From Rikenellaceae bacterium (lineage in GTDB: Bacteria; Bacteroidota; Bacteroidia; Bacteroidales; UBA932): 6,572 nt of DNA. Below the pieces are notes generated by a model. The model made no database searches, was not told the DNA's origin, and saw only the letters and a list, made by a program, of their open reading frames with translations. Of this stretch, positions 1-6,572 are shown in pieces. Made by a program: the position numbers and the translations under genes. The first letter of the stretch is position 1. The number at the start of each line of letters is the position of its first letter. The stretch spans positions 13,280 through 19,851 of the forward strand of contig DOSU01000019.1 in NCBI GenBank assembly GCA_003513895.1, given 5' to 3'.

Positions 1-25
1 CTCTTGAATTATTAAGCGATTTAGA

Positions 26-3000
26 CTAGAAGAGCAAACGAATTCCCAACTGCATTCCCCAGGTACTTCCTGTGGTTACAGAGTTGATTTGCTGGTTCTT
101 TGCGTCGAAGTTTGCGATATCTGTTGCATTAAGAGTATAGGTTGGTTGCCCACCTGGATTGATTCCCATATACTTCAAAGGCATGATAACATTATAATTG
201 TTGGCAAGACCGGATTTTGTATAGATACCCCAGTTTTTGCTCAACAGGTTAGCTGCATTTACGATGTCCAGACTCAGTTGCAGCGTGTAGCGGCGATCTG
301 TTCCGAAGTTTGCAAATACATCCTGAATAACTTTCACATCCCAACGGTTCTTCCAAGGGTTAACAACGCCAAATCTCTCGGCATATTGTCCCTGACGTTT
401 GCTTAGGTATGGATCGTTTAGAACATACTCCATGAATTTATCGCTTTGCTCCTGAGCGGTCATTTTGCCTGCTACATCAACAAAGGCCAGTTCGTATTGA
501 TTATTAGGAACATAGAGAAGGTCAGATGAAGCTCCGTCGCCTGTCATATCGTTTGAATAGGCAACTGATGAGCGGCCTTGAGCTGCTCCACTGTAATAAA
601 CAGAAATTGAAGTTGCAAAATTCCTTGCATATTCAATTCTGTAAGTTAACGAACCAACAACTCTGTGAGGAACTGCAAAGCTAGAGTAGCTAAGCTGTGG
701 AGAGTTAAGGTTAAACGCGTCAAGGTTGCTTGTCCATGCTGAGTATGCAGACGAACCCGGGTTAGCAGAAAGGTCCTTAGACAGGTTAAATGTGTATGCA
801 AGCATACCTGAGAAACCATACTGGAAGTTTTTAGTCAGCTGAGCTGTAAAGAGAGCCTGATAACCCTGGTTTGAGTTTGAAAGAACCATAGCAGAAGCAA
901 CATTGCTGTTTACTTTGTTTCCACTCCAGTATGCTCGTTTGTCGGCACCTGAGAATACTCTGTTTGGATCAGGAAGGTTTACGTTCTTTTGAACAACTGA
1001 ATTGATGTCTTTTGAGAAGAGAGCTTCTGCTGTGAAGATCATATTGCCCGGAAGCTCGAAGTCTCCTGCAAGGTTTGTTCTCCATATCTGAGGCATTTTG
1101 AAATCTTTGCTAACCTCTGCAAGTGCAGCTCCTGAAGCTAAAGTTCCGCTCATTGTAGGAGGGAACAGTGTAGGATACTTGGCAATTTGCGCTTTGAAAT
1201 CGGGGTTAAACCTGAAATCGGCAGGAAGTTTTGCTGCAGTAAGACCTACCTCAGGACTTTGTACAGTTCCTGAAGAAGTAGGCTGGTTTGTGAACCAAAC
1301 GAAAGGAAGCACTCCCGAGAAGATACCTGTCCCTCCGCGAACCTGAATGCTTCTGTCGCCTTTAACGTCCCAGTTGAAACCAACTCTTGGGTTGATTTGA
1401 ACTTTGCTGTTTGGCCACTCACCCACATGCATTTTATATCCTGCAAAATCAAGTGCAGCAATTCCAGGGTTGTCAATAAGTTTGTTGTGGTAAAGAGGAA
1501 GTTCGGCGCGTACACCATATGTAACCTTAAAGTTTTTGTATAATTGCCATTCATCCTGAATGTAGATACTTGCAAGACCAAAACTCATTTTGACACCTGT
1601 GATGTCTTGTCCTTCGTAGCCATAAGTGGCGCCAAAAGCTGTAGGTTTAACATCATTGATGAAATCGTCAAGCGATGCATATCTGTAGTAGCTTGTTCCT
1701 TCACGGATATATGAGTTGTTTACGAAAATATTGTCGTATGCAAGACCTGCAGTTAGAGTGTGCTTGTCCAGATTTATTGACAAGTTGTCGATTACCGAGA
1801 AGGTGTTATTGACAACCTGATTTTTATAACTGAAAAGCTCATAACCAAATGACATATAAGGATCGTTGTCTTTGTAGATGTCTACAAAAGGAAACAGAGC
1901 ACTGTTTGATGTTCTGCGAGGGTCAGTTGTTCCGGTATATGAAACCAGGAATTTGTTGGCAAATTTCGAACCAAATGTGCTGTTTAACTCAGCTGCAAAA
2001 GCATCAATTGCATTTTCGTTTCCGTAAAATGAATTTGAGAATGAGATTGATTTGTCTGAAACACGGCTGTAGTTAGATCTTGGAACACCCGGAGGGCCCG
2101 AGTTGGCATTTGTAAGGCTGGTAGAGGCGTTTCTCATTCTGTTGTATCTCAAGGCAAACTTGTGGTTCCTTGAAATGTTCCAGTCTAAACGAGCCAGAAT
2201 TTTGTAGTTGCTCGAAGGAAATGCCGAGAAGTTCTGATATTCACCCGGATCATAGTCATATTTTGATAACAGGTGTGCTTTTGCTCTTTCAAGGTCGGCA
2301 ACCGTTGTGCGGGAAATTCTGTTTGTAATGTCGGCAACTCCGTTGGTACTCGGTTCCCAACCGCTGGCCGGAGAGAGTTCTTTTTCGAACTCACCGCTTA
2401 TGAAGAAGAAGAGTTTGTTCTTAATAATTGGACCTCCAGCAGTTAAGCCATATACGCTTGAACTTCTTGAGTGGGCATTGGTTACAATAGCATCTCCCAC
2501 TTTTTCACCTGTAAAAGATTTAGGTCTCTGGTATGTGTAAACCGAAGCCTTGATTGTGTTATCACCACTCTTTGTTACTGCATTGATTGCTGCTCCGGTG
2601 AATTGTGACTGACGAACATCATAAGGTGCAAGGTTAACAGAAACCTCGGCAATCGCATCCATAGAAATTGGCTGAGACGAACCGCCAGGCATTGCACTGC
2701 TGGACAGACCGAAGTTGTTGTTGAACGCAGCACCGTCAATCGTTACAGTATTAAAACGACCGTCACGGCCTGCAAATGAGTTGCCATTTGACTGAGGGGT
2801 CATTCTTGTGAAATCTGTGATACTGCGGCTTATTGAAGGAAGGCTGGTAAGTTCTTTTGAACTGATGTTCATTGAAGCTCCAGTCCTGTCCCTGTTTAAG
2901 ATAGGATTCACAACTCCGGCAGTGATAACAATCTCACTGAGGTTTACAGTCTGTTCCGTAAGTGTAGCGTTGTGCACATAGTTTTCACCCAGTCTTAGAG

Positions 3001-3289
3001 TAATGTTCCCGGATTTAGTTGAGCCAAAACCGAGGAAAGACACTTCTGCAGTGTAAGGACCGCCGATACGCATGTTCTGTATGCGGTAGTTACCTGCATT
3101 GTCTGTAATTGCATAATACTGAGTTCCGGATGGTGTATGAACAGCGACAACTGTTGCTCCTATAACAGGAGTTCCATTAGCCTCTATAATTCGTCCACTC
3201 ATAGTTGATGTAGTAACCTGAGCATATGCTGCAAAGGCCACAAACAAGCTCAGGGCCATTAGGGCAAATTGCTTAATAGTTTGTTTCAT
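26..3289 (-). CDS. Oar-like TonB-dependent outer-membrane receptor
   Basis: Encodes a 1087-residue outer-membrane active transporter, driven by TonB-ExbB-ExbD, for an unknown substrate. Seen in the sequence: a signal peptide (K2..K6, hydrophobic 8-21, likely cleavage AYA|Q after residue 23). Next is a carboxypeptidase-regulatory-like beta-sandwich at about 29-112 (SGRI..GTPVIGATV, then TDNAGNYRI). A TonB-box-like stretch LSEIVITAG lies at 117-125. The plug domain spans about 135-245, with GRFNTVTIDGAAFNNNFG and a plug end at AAINAVTKSGDN. A long beta-barrel follows and ends in the aromatic terminus GIRLLF. The plug resembles Oar-type receptors rather than SusC, and no susD-like gene is visible, although the next gene downstream lies beyond base 1. 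The ATG at 3289 is directly followed by the signal peptide. It has no Shine-Dalgarno sequence, only A/T-rich leader, which is normal for this phylum. The stop is TAG. The frame is intact and the length is usual for the family. Substrate cannot be inferred. Confidence 0.93.
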   Translation of the reverse strand: MKQTIKQFALMALSLFVAFAAYAQVTTSTMSGRIIEANGTPVIGATVVAVHTPSGTQYYAITDNAGNYRIQNMRIGGPYTAEVSFLGFGSTKSGNITLRLGENYVHNATLTEQTVNLSEIVITAGVVNPILNRDRTGASMNISSKELTSLPSISRSITDFTRMTPQSNGNSFAGRDGRFNTVTIDGAAFNNNFGLSSSAMPGGSSQPISMDAIAEVSVNLAPYDVRQSQFTGAAINAVTKSGDNTIKASVYTYQRPKSFTGEKVGDAIVTNAHSRSSSVYGLTAGGPIIKNKLFFFISGEFEKELSPASGWEPSTNGVADITNRISRTTVADLERAKAHLLSKYDYDPGEYQNFSAFPSSNYKILARLDWNISRNHKFALRYNRMRNASTSLTNANSGPPGVPRSNYSRVSDKSISFSNSFYGNENAIDAFAAELNSTFGSKFANKFLVSYTGTTDPRRTSNSALFPFVDIYKDNDPYMSFGYELFSYKNQVVNNTFSVIDNLSINLDKHTLTAGLAYDNIFVNNSYIREGTSYYRYASLDDFINDVKPTAFGATYGYEGQDITGVKMSFGLASIYIQDEWQLYKNFKVTYGVRAELPLYHNKLIDNPGIAALDFAGYKMHVGEWPNSKVQINPRVGFNWDVKGDRSIQVRGGTGIFSGVLPFVWFTNQPTSSGTVQSPEVGLTAAKLPADFRFNPDFKAQIAKYPTLFPPTMSGTLASGAALAEVSKDFKMPQIWRTNLAGDFELPGNMIFTAEALFSKDINSVVQKNVNLPDPNRVFSGADKRAYWSGNKVNSNVASAMVLSNSNQGYQALFTAQLTKNFQYGFSGMLAYTFNLSKDLSANPGSSAYSAWTSNLDAFNLNSPQLSYSSFAVPHRVVGSLTYRIEYARNFATSISVYYSGAAQGRSSVAYSNDMTGDGASSDLLYVPNNQYELAFVDVAGKMTAQEQSDKFMEYVLNDPYLSKRQGQYAERFGVVNPWKNRWDVKVIQDVFANFGTDRRYTLQLSLDIVNAANLLSKNWGIYTKSGLANNYNVIMPLKYMGINPGGQPTYTLNATDIANFDAKNQQINSVTTGSTWGMQLGIRLLF

Positions 3290-3322
3290 AGATATTTATA
3301 TAAGTTGTTTAGTATTCCGTCG

Positions 3323-3355
3323 CAAAATTAACAAAATCGCTTATAAAAGTGGCAA
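3323..3355 (-). promoter_or_regulatory. Putative promoter of the TonB-dependent receptor gene
   Basis: Read on the minus strand, bases 3330-3323 give TAATTTTG, an exact match to the Bacteroidota -7 consensus TAnnTTTG. A TTG at 3355-3353 lies 22 bases upstream, within the loose spacing reported for the -33 element in this phylum. Transcription would begin near 3317, leaving a leader of roughly 25-30 bases before the ATG at 3289. The motif match is seen; the promoter function is inferred. Confidence 0.55.
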
Positions 3356-3412
3356 TATTTTTTGAATATTTAACAATTGCTTAACCTTTTTATGCATTTT
3401 AATAAAAAAGTG

Positions 3413-3420
3413 TATATTTG
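3413..3420 (+). promoter_or_regulatory. Putative -7 element of the metK promoter
   Basis: TATATTTG is an exact match to the Bacteroidota -7 consensus TAnnTTTG. I see no good TTTG -33 box at the usual distance; only a T-run at 3387-3391 lies about 21 bases upstream. Transcription would start around 3424-3427, which is where the 5' strand of the proposed riboswitch P1 helix begins. That agreement supports both calls. The resulting metK leader is about 185 bases. Confidence 0.6.
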
Positions 3421-3544
3421 CGACCAATATGTGGAGAGATTTGACTGCTTGCAACCACAACAAAAATGCTAAAATTGTCTTCAATACAGCCCATTTGGTA
3501 TTCATTTCCGTCATTGGGATGTTCTAAGCAAAAGCATATGGTTG
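3421..3544 (+). promoter_or_regulatory. Candidate SAM riboswitch (S-box / SAM-I clan) in the metK leader
   Basis: A cis-regulatory RNA that would bind S-adenosylmethionine and limit metK expression. Matches to the S-box core appear in the right order. GTGGAGAGA (3431-3439) resembles GGUGGAGGGA. GCAACC (3451-3456) is the invariant P2 3' segment. AAAAATGCTAAAATT (3462-3476) resembles the P3 segment GGUGCUAAUUCC. Helices by eye: P1 pairs CC/ATATG (3424-3431, A3426 bulged) with CATATGG (3535-3541), extendable to 3421 and 3544. P2 pairs GTGG (3431-3434) with CCAC (3455-3458). P3 pairs ACAA (3457-3460) with TTGT (3475-3478). P4 pairs ACA.CCCA (3486-3493) with TGGG.TGT (3515-3523). A few junction bases are claimed by two helices and would need a real fold to resolve. 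P2 is shorter than in the classical Firmicute SAM-I. The metK context is the expected one. No covariance search was possible. Confidence 0.68.
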
Positions 3545-3611
3545 CGCCGGCACGAACACTTTTCGCATTTGAGTGTTTAACTTGTTATTTACTTATTTAA
3601 AGCGCAATTTT
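3545..3611 (+). other. metK leader downstream of the candidate aptamer (possible expression platform)
   Basis: This is the untranslated stretch between the proposed aptamer and the metK ATG. It holds a weak hairpin (AACACT at 3555-3560 with AGTGTT at 3572-3577) that is not followed by a T-tract, so a classical transcription terminator is not supported. GCGCAA at 3602-3607, five to ten bases before the ATG, is the exact complement of TTGCGC at 3542-3547 at the aptamer edge. Control at translation initiation is therefore conceivable. No Shine-Dalgarno sequence is visible. Confidence 0.35.
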
Positions 3612-4862
3612 ATGGCATATTTATTTACATCGGAATCGGTGTCTGAAGGACACCCGGACAAGGTTGCAGATCAGATTTCTGACGCAATTCTTGATGAATT
3701 TCTAAGGCAGGACCAGAACTCAAAGGTTGCCTGCGAAACATTTGTCAGCACCGGACTTGTTGTTGTAGGCGGAGAGGTAAACTCAAACGCTTATGTAGAC
3801 ATCCAGACTGTTGCAAGAAGAGTAATCAACCGCATTGGCTATACAAAGGCCGAGTATATGTTTGACGGCAATTCCTGTGGTATTCTTACTGCAATTCACG
3901 AACAGAGTGCAGATATAAACAGAGGTGTTGATGTTGCTGTAAGTGACGAACAGGGAGCCGGCGACCAGGGTATGATGTTCGGCTATGCAAGTACCGACAC
4001 CGAAGAGTACATGCCGCTTCCTCTCACACTTTCTCACATTGCTCTGCTTGAACTGGCAAAAATCCGCAGAGAAGGAAAGGAGATGAAATATCTGAGGCCG
4101 GATTCTAAATCGCAATTCACAATTGAATACGACGACAACAATAACCCGCTTCATGTTCATACAATCGTAATTTCGACCCAGCACGACGATTTTGACCCGG
4201 ACGAAAAGAGGATGCAGGAGAAAATTAAAAGCGATGTAAGGAATATCCTTATTCCAAGAATTTTAAACAGGCTCCCAAAACATACCCGTGATCTTTTCAA
4301 GGAAGATTATATCCTTCATGTAAATCCTACAGGAAAATTTGTAATCGGAGGCCCTCACGGAGATACAGGACTTACAGGCAGAAAGATAATTGTAGACACT
4401 TATGGCGGCAAAGGTGCACACGGCGGTGGAGCGTTTTCCGGAAAAGATCCAAGCAAAGTTGACCGTTCTGCAGCCTATGCAGCACGTTATATTGCCAAAA
4501 ACCTTGTTGCAGCAGGTGTCGCAAAAGAAGTTCTTGTACAGCTTGCCTACGCAATTGGTGTTGCACAACCTGTAAGTATCTTTGTTAATACATACGGAAC
4601 ATCAAAATTCAATGATGTGGAGATTTCAAATATTGTATCAAAGATTTTTGACCTCCGTCCCGCAAAGATCATTGAAAAACTGCAACTGAAATACCCTATT
4701 TATGAAGCAACCGCAGCCTACGGGCACATGGGCAGAGATCCATTCACAAAAGAAATTGAAATCCTTGTAAATGGAGCACCGGTTAAAAAGGATGTTCAGT
4801 TTTTTGCCTGGGAGAAACTCGATGCAGTTGACAAAATCAAAGAGGCCTTTAAAATCTCTTAA
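3612..4862 (+). CDS. metK: S-adenosylmethionine synthetase (methionine adenosyltransferase)
   Basis: Makes S-adenosylmethionine from methionine and ATP in the cytoplasm, releasing phosphate and pyrophosphate. It supplies methyl groups to the whole cell and is usually essential. The 416-residue product carries the hallmarks of the family. The N-terminus LFTSESVSEGHPDKVADQ holds ATP-contacting H14 and metal-contacting D16. GAGDQGMMFGYA at 115-126 is signature 1, GGPHGDTGLTGRK starts near 246, and GGGAFSGKD at 271-279 is the glycine-rich signature 2, followed by KVDRSAAYAAR. It is about 30 residues longer than E. coli MetK (384), with the extra sequence in the middle, as is common in Bacteroidota. 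The ATG at 3612 is chosen because it aligns with the conserved family start. An in-frame GTG at 3573 would add 13 unconserved residues. The gene is monocistronic, preceded by a candidate SAM riboswitch and followed by a strong terminator. Confidence 0.98.
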   Translation: MAYLFTSESVSEGHPDKVADQISDAILDEFLRQDQNSKVACETFVSTGLVVVGGEVNSNAYVDIQTVARRVINRIGYTKAEYMFDGNSCGILTAIHEQSADINRGVDVAVSDEQGAGDQGMMFGYASTDTEEYMPLPLTLSHIALLELAKIRREGKEMKYLRPDSKSQFTIEYDDNNNPLHVHTIVISTQHDDFDPDEKRMQEKIKSDVRNILIPRILNRLPKHTRDLFKEDYILHVNPTGKFVIGGPHGDTGLTGRKIIVDTYGGKGAHGGGAFSGKDPSKVDRSAAYAARYIAKNLVAAGVAKEVLVQLAYAIGVAQPVSIFVNTYGTSKFNDVEISNIVSKIFDLRPAKIIEKLQLKYPIYEATAAYGHMGRDPFTKEIEILVNGAPVKKDVQFFAWEKLDAVDKIKEAFKIS

Positions 4863-4880
4863 TTCAATTGTACTTATTTG

Positions 4881-4910
4881 AAAAAGAAGTGGAGCTCATC
4901 GGTTCCACTT
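4881..4910 (-). terminator. Same hairpin read as a terminator for the convergent minus-strand operon
   Basis: On the minus strand the same 7-bp stem is followed by C and then five T (complement of AAAAA at 4881-4885). It could therefore end transcription of the YhbP-like gene, whose TGA stop (4898-4896) lies in the loop. The T-tract is shorter than on the plus strand, so it is probably the weaker direction. Confidence 0.55.
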
Positions 4911-4920
4911 TATTTTTTTT
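4886..4920 (+). terminator. Intrinsic terminator of metK
   Basis: AAGTGGA (4887-4893) pairs perfectly with TCCACTT (4904-4910), with possible G-T pairs at both ends of the stem. The loop is about 10 bases, and the tract TATTTTTTTT follows at 4911-4920. It lies 24 bases after the metK stop. The stem and T-tract overlap the 3' end of the convergent gene. Confidence 0.9.
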
Positions 4921-5339
4921 CCGAATCCAAGCCGGTTATCAGTAAGCTTCGCTTCGGTAATAGTGAGCTTCCAAAGGTCGCCCCCTTTTAAAATTGCATA
5001 GGGAAAGCGCTTAAGATATTTCATTTTATATGGGCCAAGAAGAGAGTCGTCACATTTCTCCATTTGGGCTTTAAACTGCAACCCTCTTATTTCTCCTATC
5101 TTATCTGTTTCCAAAGCCACTCCTCCGGCAACAACATTACTTTTTTGTGCAAGTTTTATATGCCTTGTATGATCTTCCGATGTTATAAGGAATGCTGCCT
5201 CATCTTCCAAAAAAACGTAAAAAGCATGTGAACACCATATGTCTGACACGTCAGACACAGCCATCGTAAGCAGATGATGCTCTCCCAGAAATCTGACAAT
5301 ACGCTCCGGGAGCTTCCCTTCAATAGTGTTTGGATTCAT
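4896..5339 (-). CDS. YhbP/UPF0306-family protein with pyridoxamine 5'-phosphate oxidase-like fold
   Basis: A 147-residue cytoplasmic protein of the FMN-binding split-barrel superfamily; its reaction is unknown. It resembles E. coli YhbP (UPF0306) along its whole length. Shared landmarks are the opening helix followed by HHLLTMAV (21-28), W35-C36-S37-H38-A39-F40-Y41 (compare WCANAFY in YhbP), a segment SEDHTRH at 54-60, IRGLQFKAQ, and the C-terminal DNRLGFGKK (134-142). The length equals that of the family. The ATG at 5339 begins seven bases after the stop of the U32 gene, so the two genes are almost certainly one transcript. No Shine-Dalgarno sequence is seen (TAAGCAA precedes the ATG). The family assignment is from remembered E. 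coli YhbP sequence. FMN binding is typical of the fold but cannot be shown here. The last codons form part of the metK terminator. Confidence 0.88.
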   Translation of the reverse strand: MNPNTIEGKLPERIVRFLGEHHLLTMAVSDVSDIWCSHAFYVFLEDEAAFLITSEDHTRHIKLAQKSNVVAGGVALETDKIGEIRGLQFKAQMEKCDDSLLGPYKMKYLKRFPYAILKGGDLWKLTITEAKLTDNRLGFGKKIKWNR

Positions 5340-5346
5340 TTGCTTA

Positions 5347-6572
5347 TTAATGTTTAGGATGCTTTGCTATTTTTACTGAATCTTCCCATAAGTAAACCTT
5401 ATCGGAACGGCGAAGCTTCTCTCCCTCAGGAACAGATATTGAGCAATACTCACCTTTAACAGCCTTTTCGACAGGAGTGAGATGGGTTCTTATCTCTGTA
5501 ACAATGTGCTGCAAAACACCAGTTGATGGCCCTTCGATAAGGATTTCATCTCCCTGTTTGAGCTCTCCGGTTTCTATGAGGACCTCGGCAACAGACAGGT
5601 TACTGAAGAAATTTGTAACCTTTCCCACATATCTTTTCTTTTTTGTTGCTTTGTTTCCGTAGACTTCGCTCCACTCACCAAGCTTTGCACCCTGATAATA
5701 TCCGTCCCAGAATCCCCTGTTAAAGACTTCAGAAACTCTTTTCTCCAGAGAAGCAATTAGCTCTGGTGTATATGTTCTGTCACATACGGCATTTGCGGCC
5801 TCTCTGTACGCTGCTGAAACTGCTTTAACATATTCGGTAGAACGCGCTCTACCCTCAATCTTAAAAACTCTGACTCCGGAATCAATTATTTTATCTACAA
5901 ACGCTATAGTGGACAAATCCTTGGGAGACATAATGTATTTATTGTCCACCTCCAGTGAACGGCCTGTTTCTTTGTCAGTAACTTCATAAGAGCGGCGGCA
6001 AAGCTGGTAGCAAGATCCCCTGTTTGCAGATGCATTATATTCGTGCAGGCTCAGGTAGCATTTCCCCGAAACAGCCATACAAAGAGCCCCGTGACAAAAG
6101 AGTTCAAGCCGAACAAGATTGCCGGAAGGACCCTTTATTCTTTCTTTTTCAATTATTTCGCTAATATCTCTTATCTGGTTTAGATTGAGTTCTCTTGCCA
6201 GAACAATTACATCTGCAAACTGTGCATGATACTTGAGACTTTCGGAATTGGAGACATTCAGCTGAGTCGAAATGTGAATCTCCATATCCATTTTTCTGGC
6301 ATAAAGAATCACTGTCATATCAGATGCAATTATCGCGGAAACTCCTGCTGTAACTGCTGCATCTATTGTTTCGTGCATCGCTGGAATGTCTTCGTCGTAT
6401 ATTACAATATTTAGAGTAAGATATGACTTCACTCCTGCTTCTTTACATATTTGAACAATCTCCGAAAGAGATTCTACCGTAAAATTATTGGCCGAGTGTG
6501 AGCGCATGTTAAGATGCCCCACCCCAAAATAGACAGAGTCGGCCCCTCCCTGAATGGCGGCTCTGAGGCTCT
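5347..6572 (-). CDS. U32 family protein, probable Fe-S RNA hydroxylase (TrhP/RlhA-like); start beyond window
   Basis: A member of the family once called peptidase U32. Characterised relatives are prephenate-dependent RNA hydroxylases (TrhP for tRNA U34, RlhA for 23S rRNA) and the ubiquinone hydroxylation factors UbiU/UbiV. The reading frame stays open to base 6572. Codons upstream of the internal GTG at 6522 read LRAAIQGGADSVYFGVG, the conserved family N-terminus, so that GTG is not the start. Only about 15 residues should be missing. The U32 signature ELFCHGALCMAVSGKC lies at 6105-6058. Four cysteines (codons at 6081, 6060, 6012, 6000) follow C-x6-C-x15-C-x3-C, consistent with a 4Fe-4S site as in UbiU/UbiV. 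A C-terminal beta-barrel domain (Peptidase_U32_C) begins near KKRYVGKVT, at about 5640, and ends near KVYLWE. Its length of about 420 fits TrhP-type members, but the exact target is inference. The YhbP-like gene follows after seven bases. Confidence 0.92.
   Translation of the reverse strand, partial: SLRAAIQGGADSVYFGVGHLNMRSHSANNFTVESLSEIVQICKEAGVKSYLTLNIVIYDEDIPAMHETIDAAVTAGVSAIIASDMTVILYARKMDMEIHISTQLNVSNSESLKYHAQFADVIVLARELNLNQIRDISEIIEKERIKGPSGNLVRLELFCHGALCMAVSGKCYLSLHEYNASANRGSCYQLCRRSYEVTDKETGRSLEVDNKYIMSPKDLSTIAFVDKIIDSGVRVFKIEGRARSTEYVKAVSAAYREAANAVCDRTYTPELIASLEKRVSEVFNRGFWDGYYQGAKLGEWSEVYGNKATKKKRYVGKVTNFFSNLSVAEVLIETGELKQGDEILIEGPSTGVLQHIVTEIRTHLTPVEKAVKGEYCSISVPEGEKLRRSDKVYLWEDSVKIAKHPKH

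Noticed and set aside
89..2540. Plus-strand open frames antisense to the receptor gene (for example 89-406, 1098-1346, 1849-2076, 2307-2540)
   Set aside because: They are short, lack recognisable domains and have no promoter-like or start-site context. They are the expected by-product of the codon use of the long minus-strand gene.
26..3289. SusC-type glycan receptor (SusC/SusD pair)
   Set aside because: The plug region matches Oar-type receptors rather than SusC, and no susD-like gene is visible. The downstream side is outside the window, so a SusD partner there cannot be excluded but is not supported.
3555..3577. Rho-independent terminator in the metK leader
   Set aside because: There is a 6-bp A/T-containing stem (AACACT/AGTGTT), but only scattered T follow (TAACTTGTTATTT) with no continuous T-tract, so an intrinsic terminator is not supported.
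3573..3611. In-frame GTG start giving a longer MetK
   Set aside because: The 13 extra residues are not part of the conserved MetK N-terminus and would lie within the leader hairpin region. The ATG at 3612 aligns with the family start.
3783..4568. Minus-strand open frames inside metK
   Set aside because: They lie wholly within a highly conserved gene and their cysteine-rich translations resemble no known protein.
6520..6522. GTG as the start codon of the U32 gene
   Set aside because: The frame stays open upstream to the window edge, and those codons encode the conserved U32 N-terminal segment with GGADSVYFG. The gene is simply cut by the window.

Overview
The window looks like chromosomal DNA of a Bacteroidota (Bacteroidetes) bacterium, probably of the Bacteroidales. 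This rests on four observations. There is a large Oar-type TonB-dependent receptor with an N-terminal carboxypeptidase-regulatory-like domain. Both divergent promoters carry the phylum-specific TAnnTTTG -7 element. Start codons have no Shine-Dalgarno sequence and sit behind A/T-rich leaders. The MetK is of the long form common in this phylum. I see no insertion sequence, tRNA, rRNA, CRISPR array or phage gene.

Layout. Positions 26-3289 (minus) hold a complete 1087-residue TonB-dependent outer-membrane receptor. Positions 3290-3611 form a 322-bp divergent intergenic region. It contains a promoter for the receptor, a promoter for metK, and an approximately 185-nt metK leader whose first ~120 nt match the core of an S-box (SAM-I clan) riboswitch in sequence and in possible helices. 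Positions 3612-4862 (plus) hold metK, S-adenosylmethionine synthetase. Just after it is a strong intrinsic terminator (4886-4920) that also overlaps the 3' end of the convergent gene. Positions 4896-5339 (minus) encode a small pyridoxamine-phosphate-oxidase-fold protein of the YhbP/UPF0306 family. Seven bases upstream of it, on the same strand, ends a U32-family protein (5347 to the window edge). This protein continues past base 6572, so its true start is outside the window.

How the genes relate. metK makes SAM, and a SAM-sensing leader in front of it would be simple feedback control. The U32 protein probably belongs to the Fe-S RNA-hydroxylase group (TrhP/RlhA-like) and is probably co-transcribed with the YhbP-like protein. 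The receptor is an outer-membrane importer of unknown substrate and has no visible functional link to the others.

The most interesting part is the metK leader. It has a compact S-box-like aptamer with a shortened P2, a possible loop pseudoknot in an unexpected place, and competing pairings that could act as the switch. The second point of interest is the metK terminator, whose T-tract and stem also encode the C-terminus of the opposite gene. I found nothing that I would call a wholly new system.
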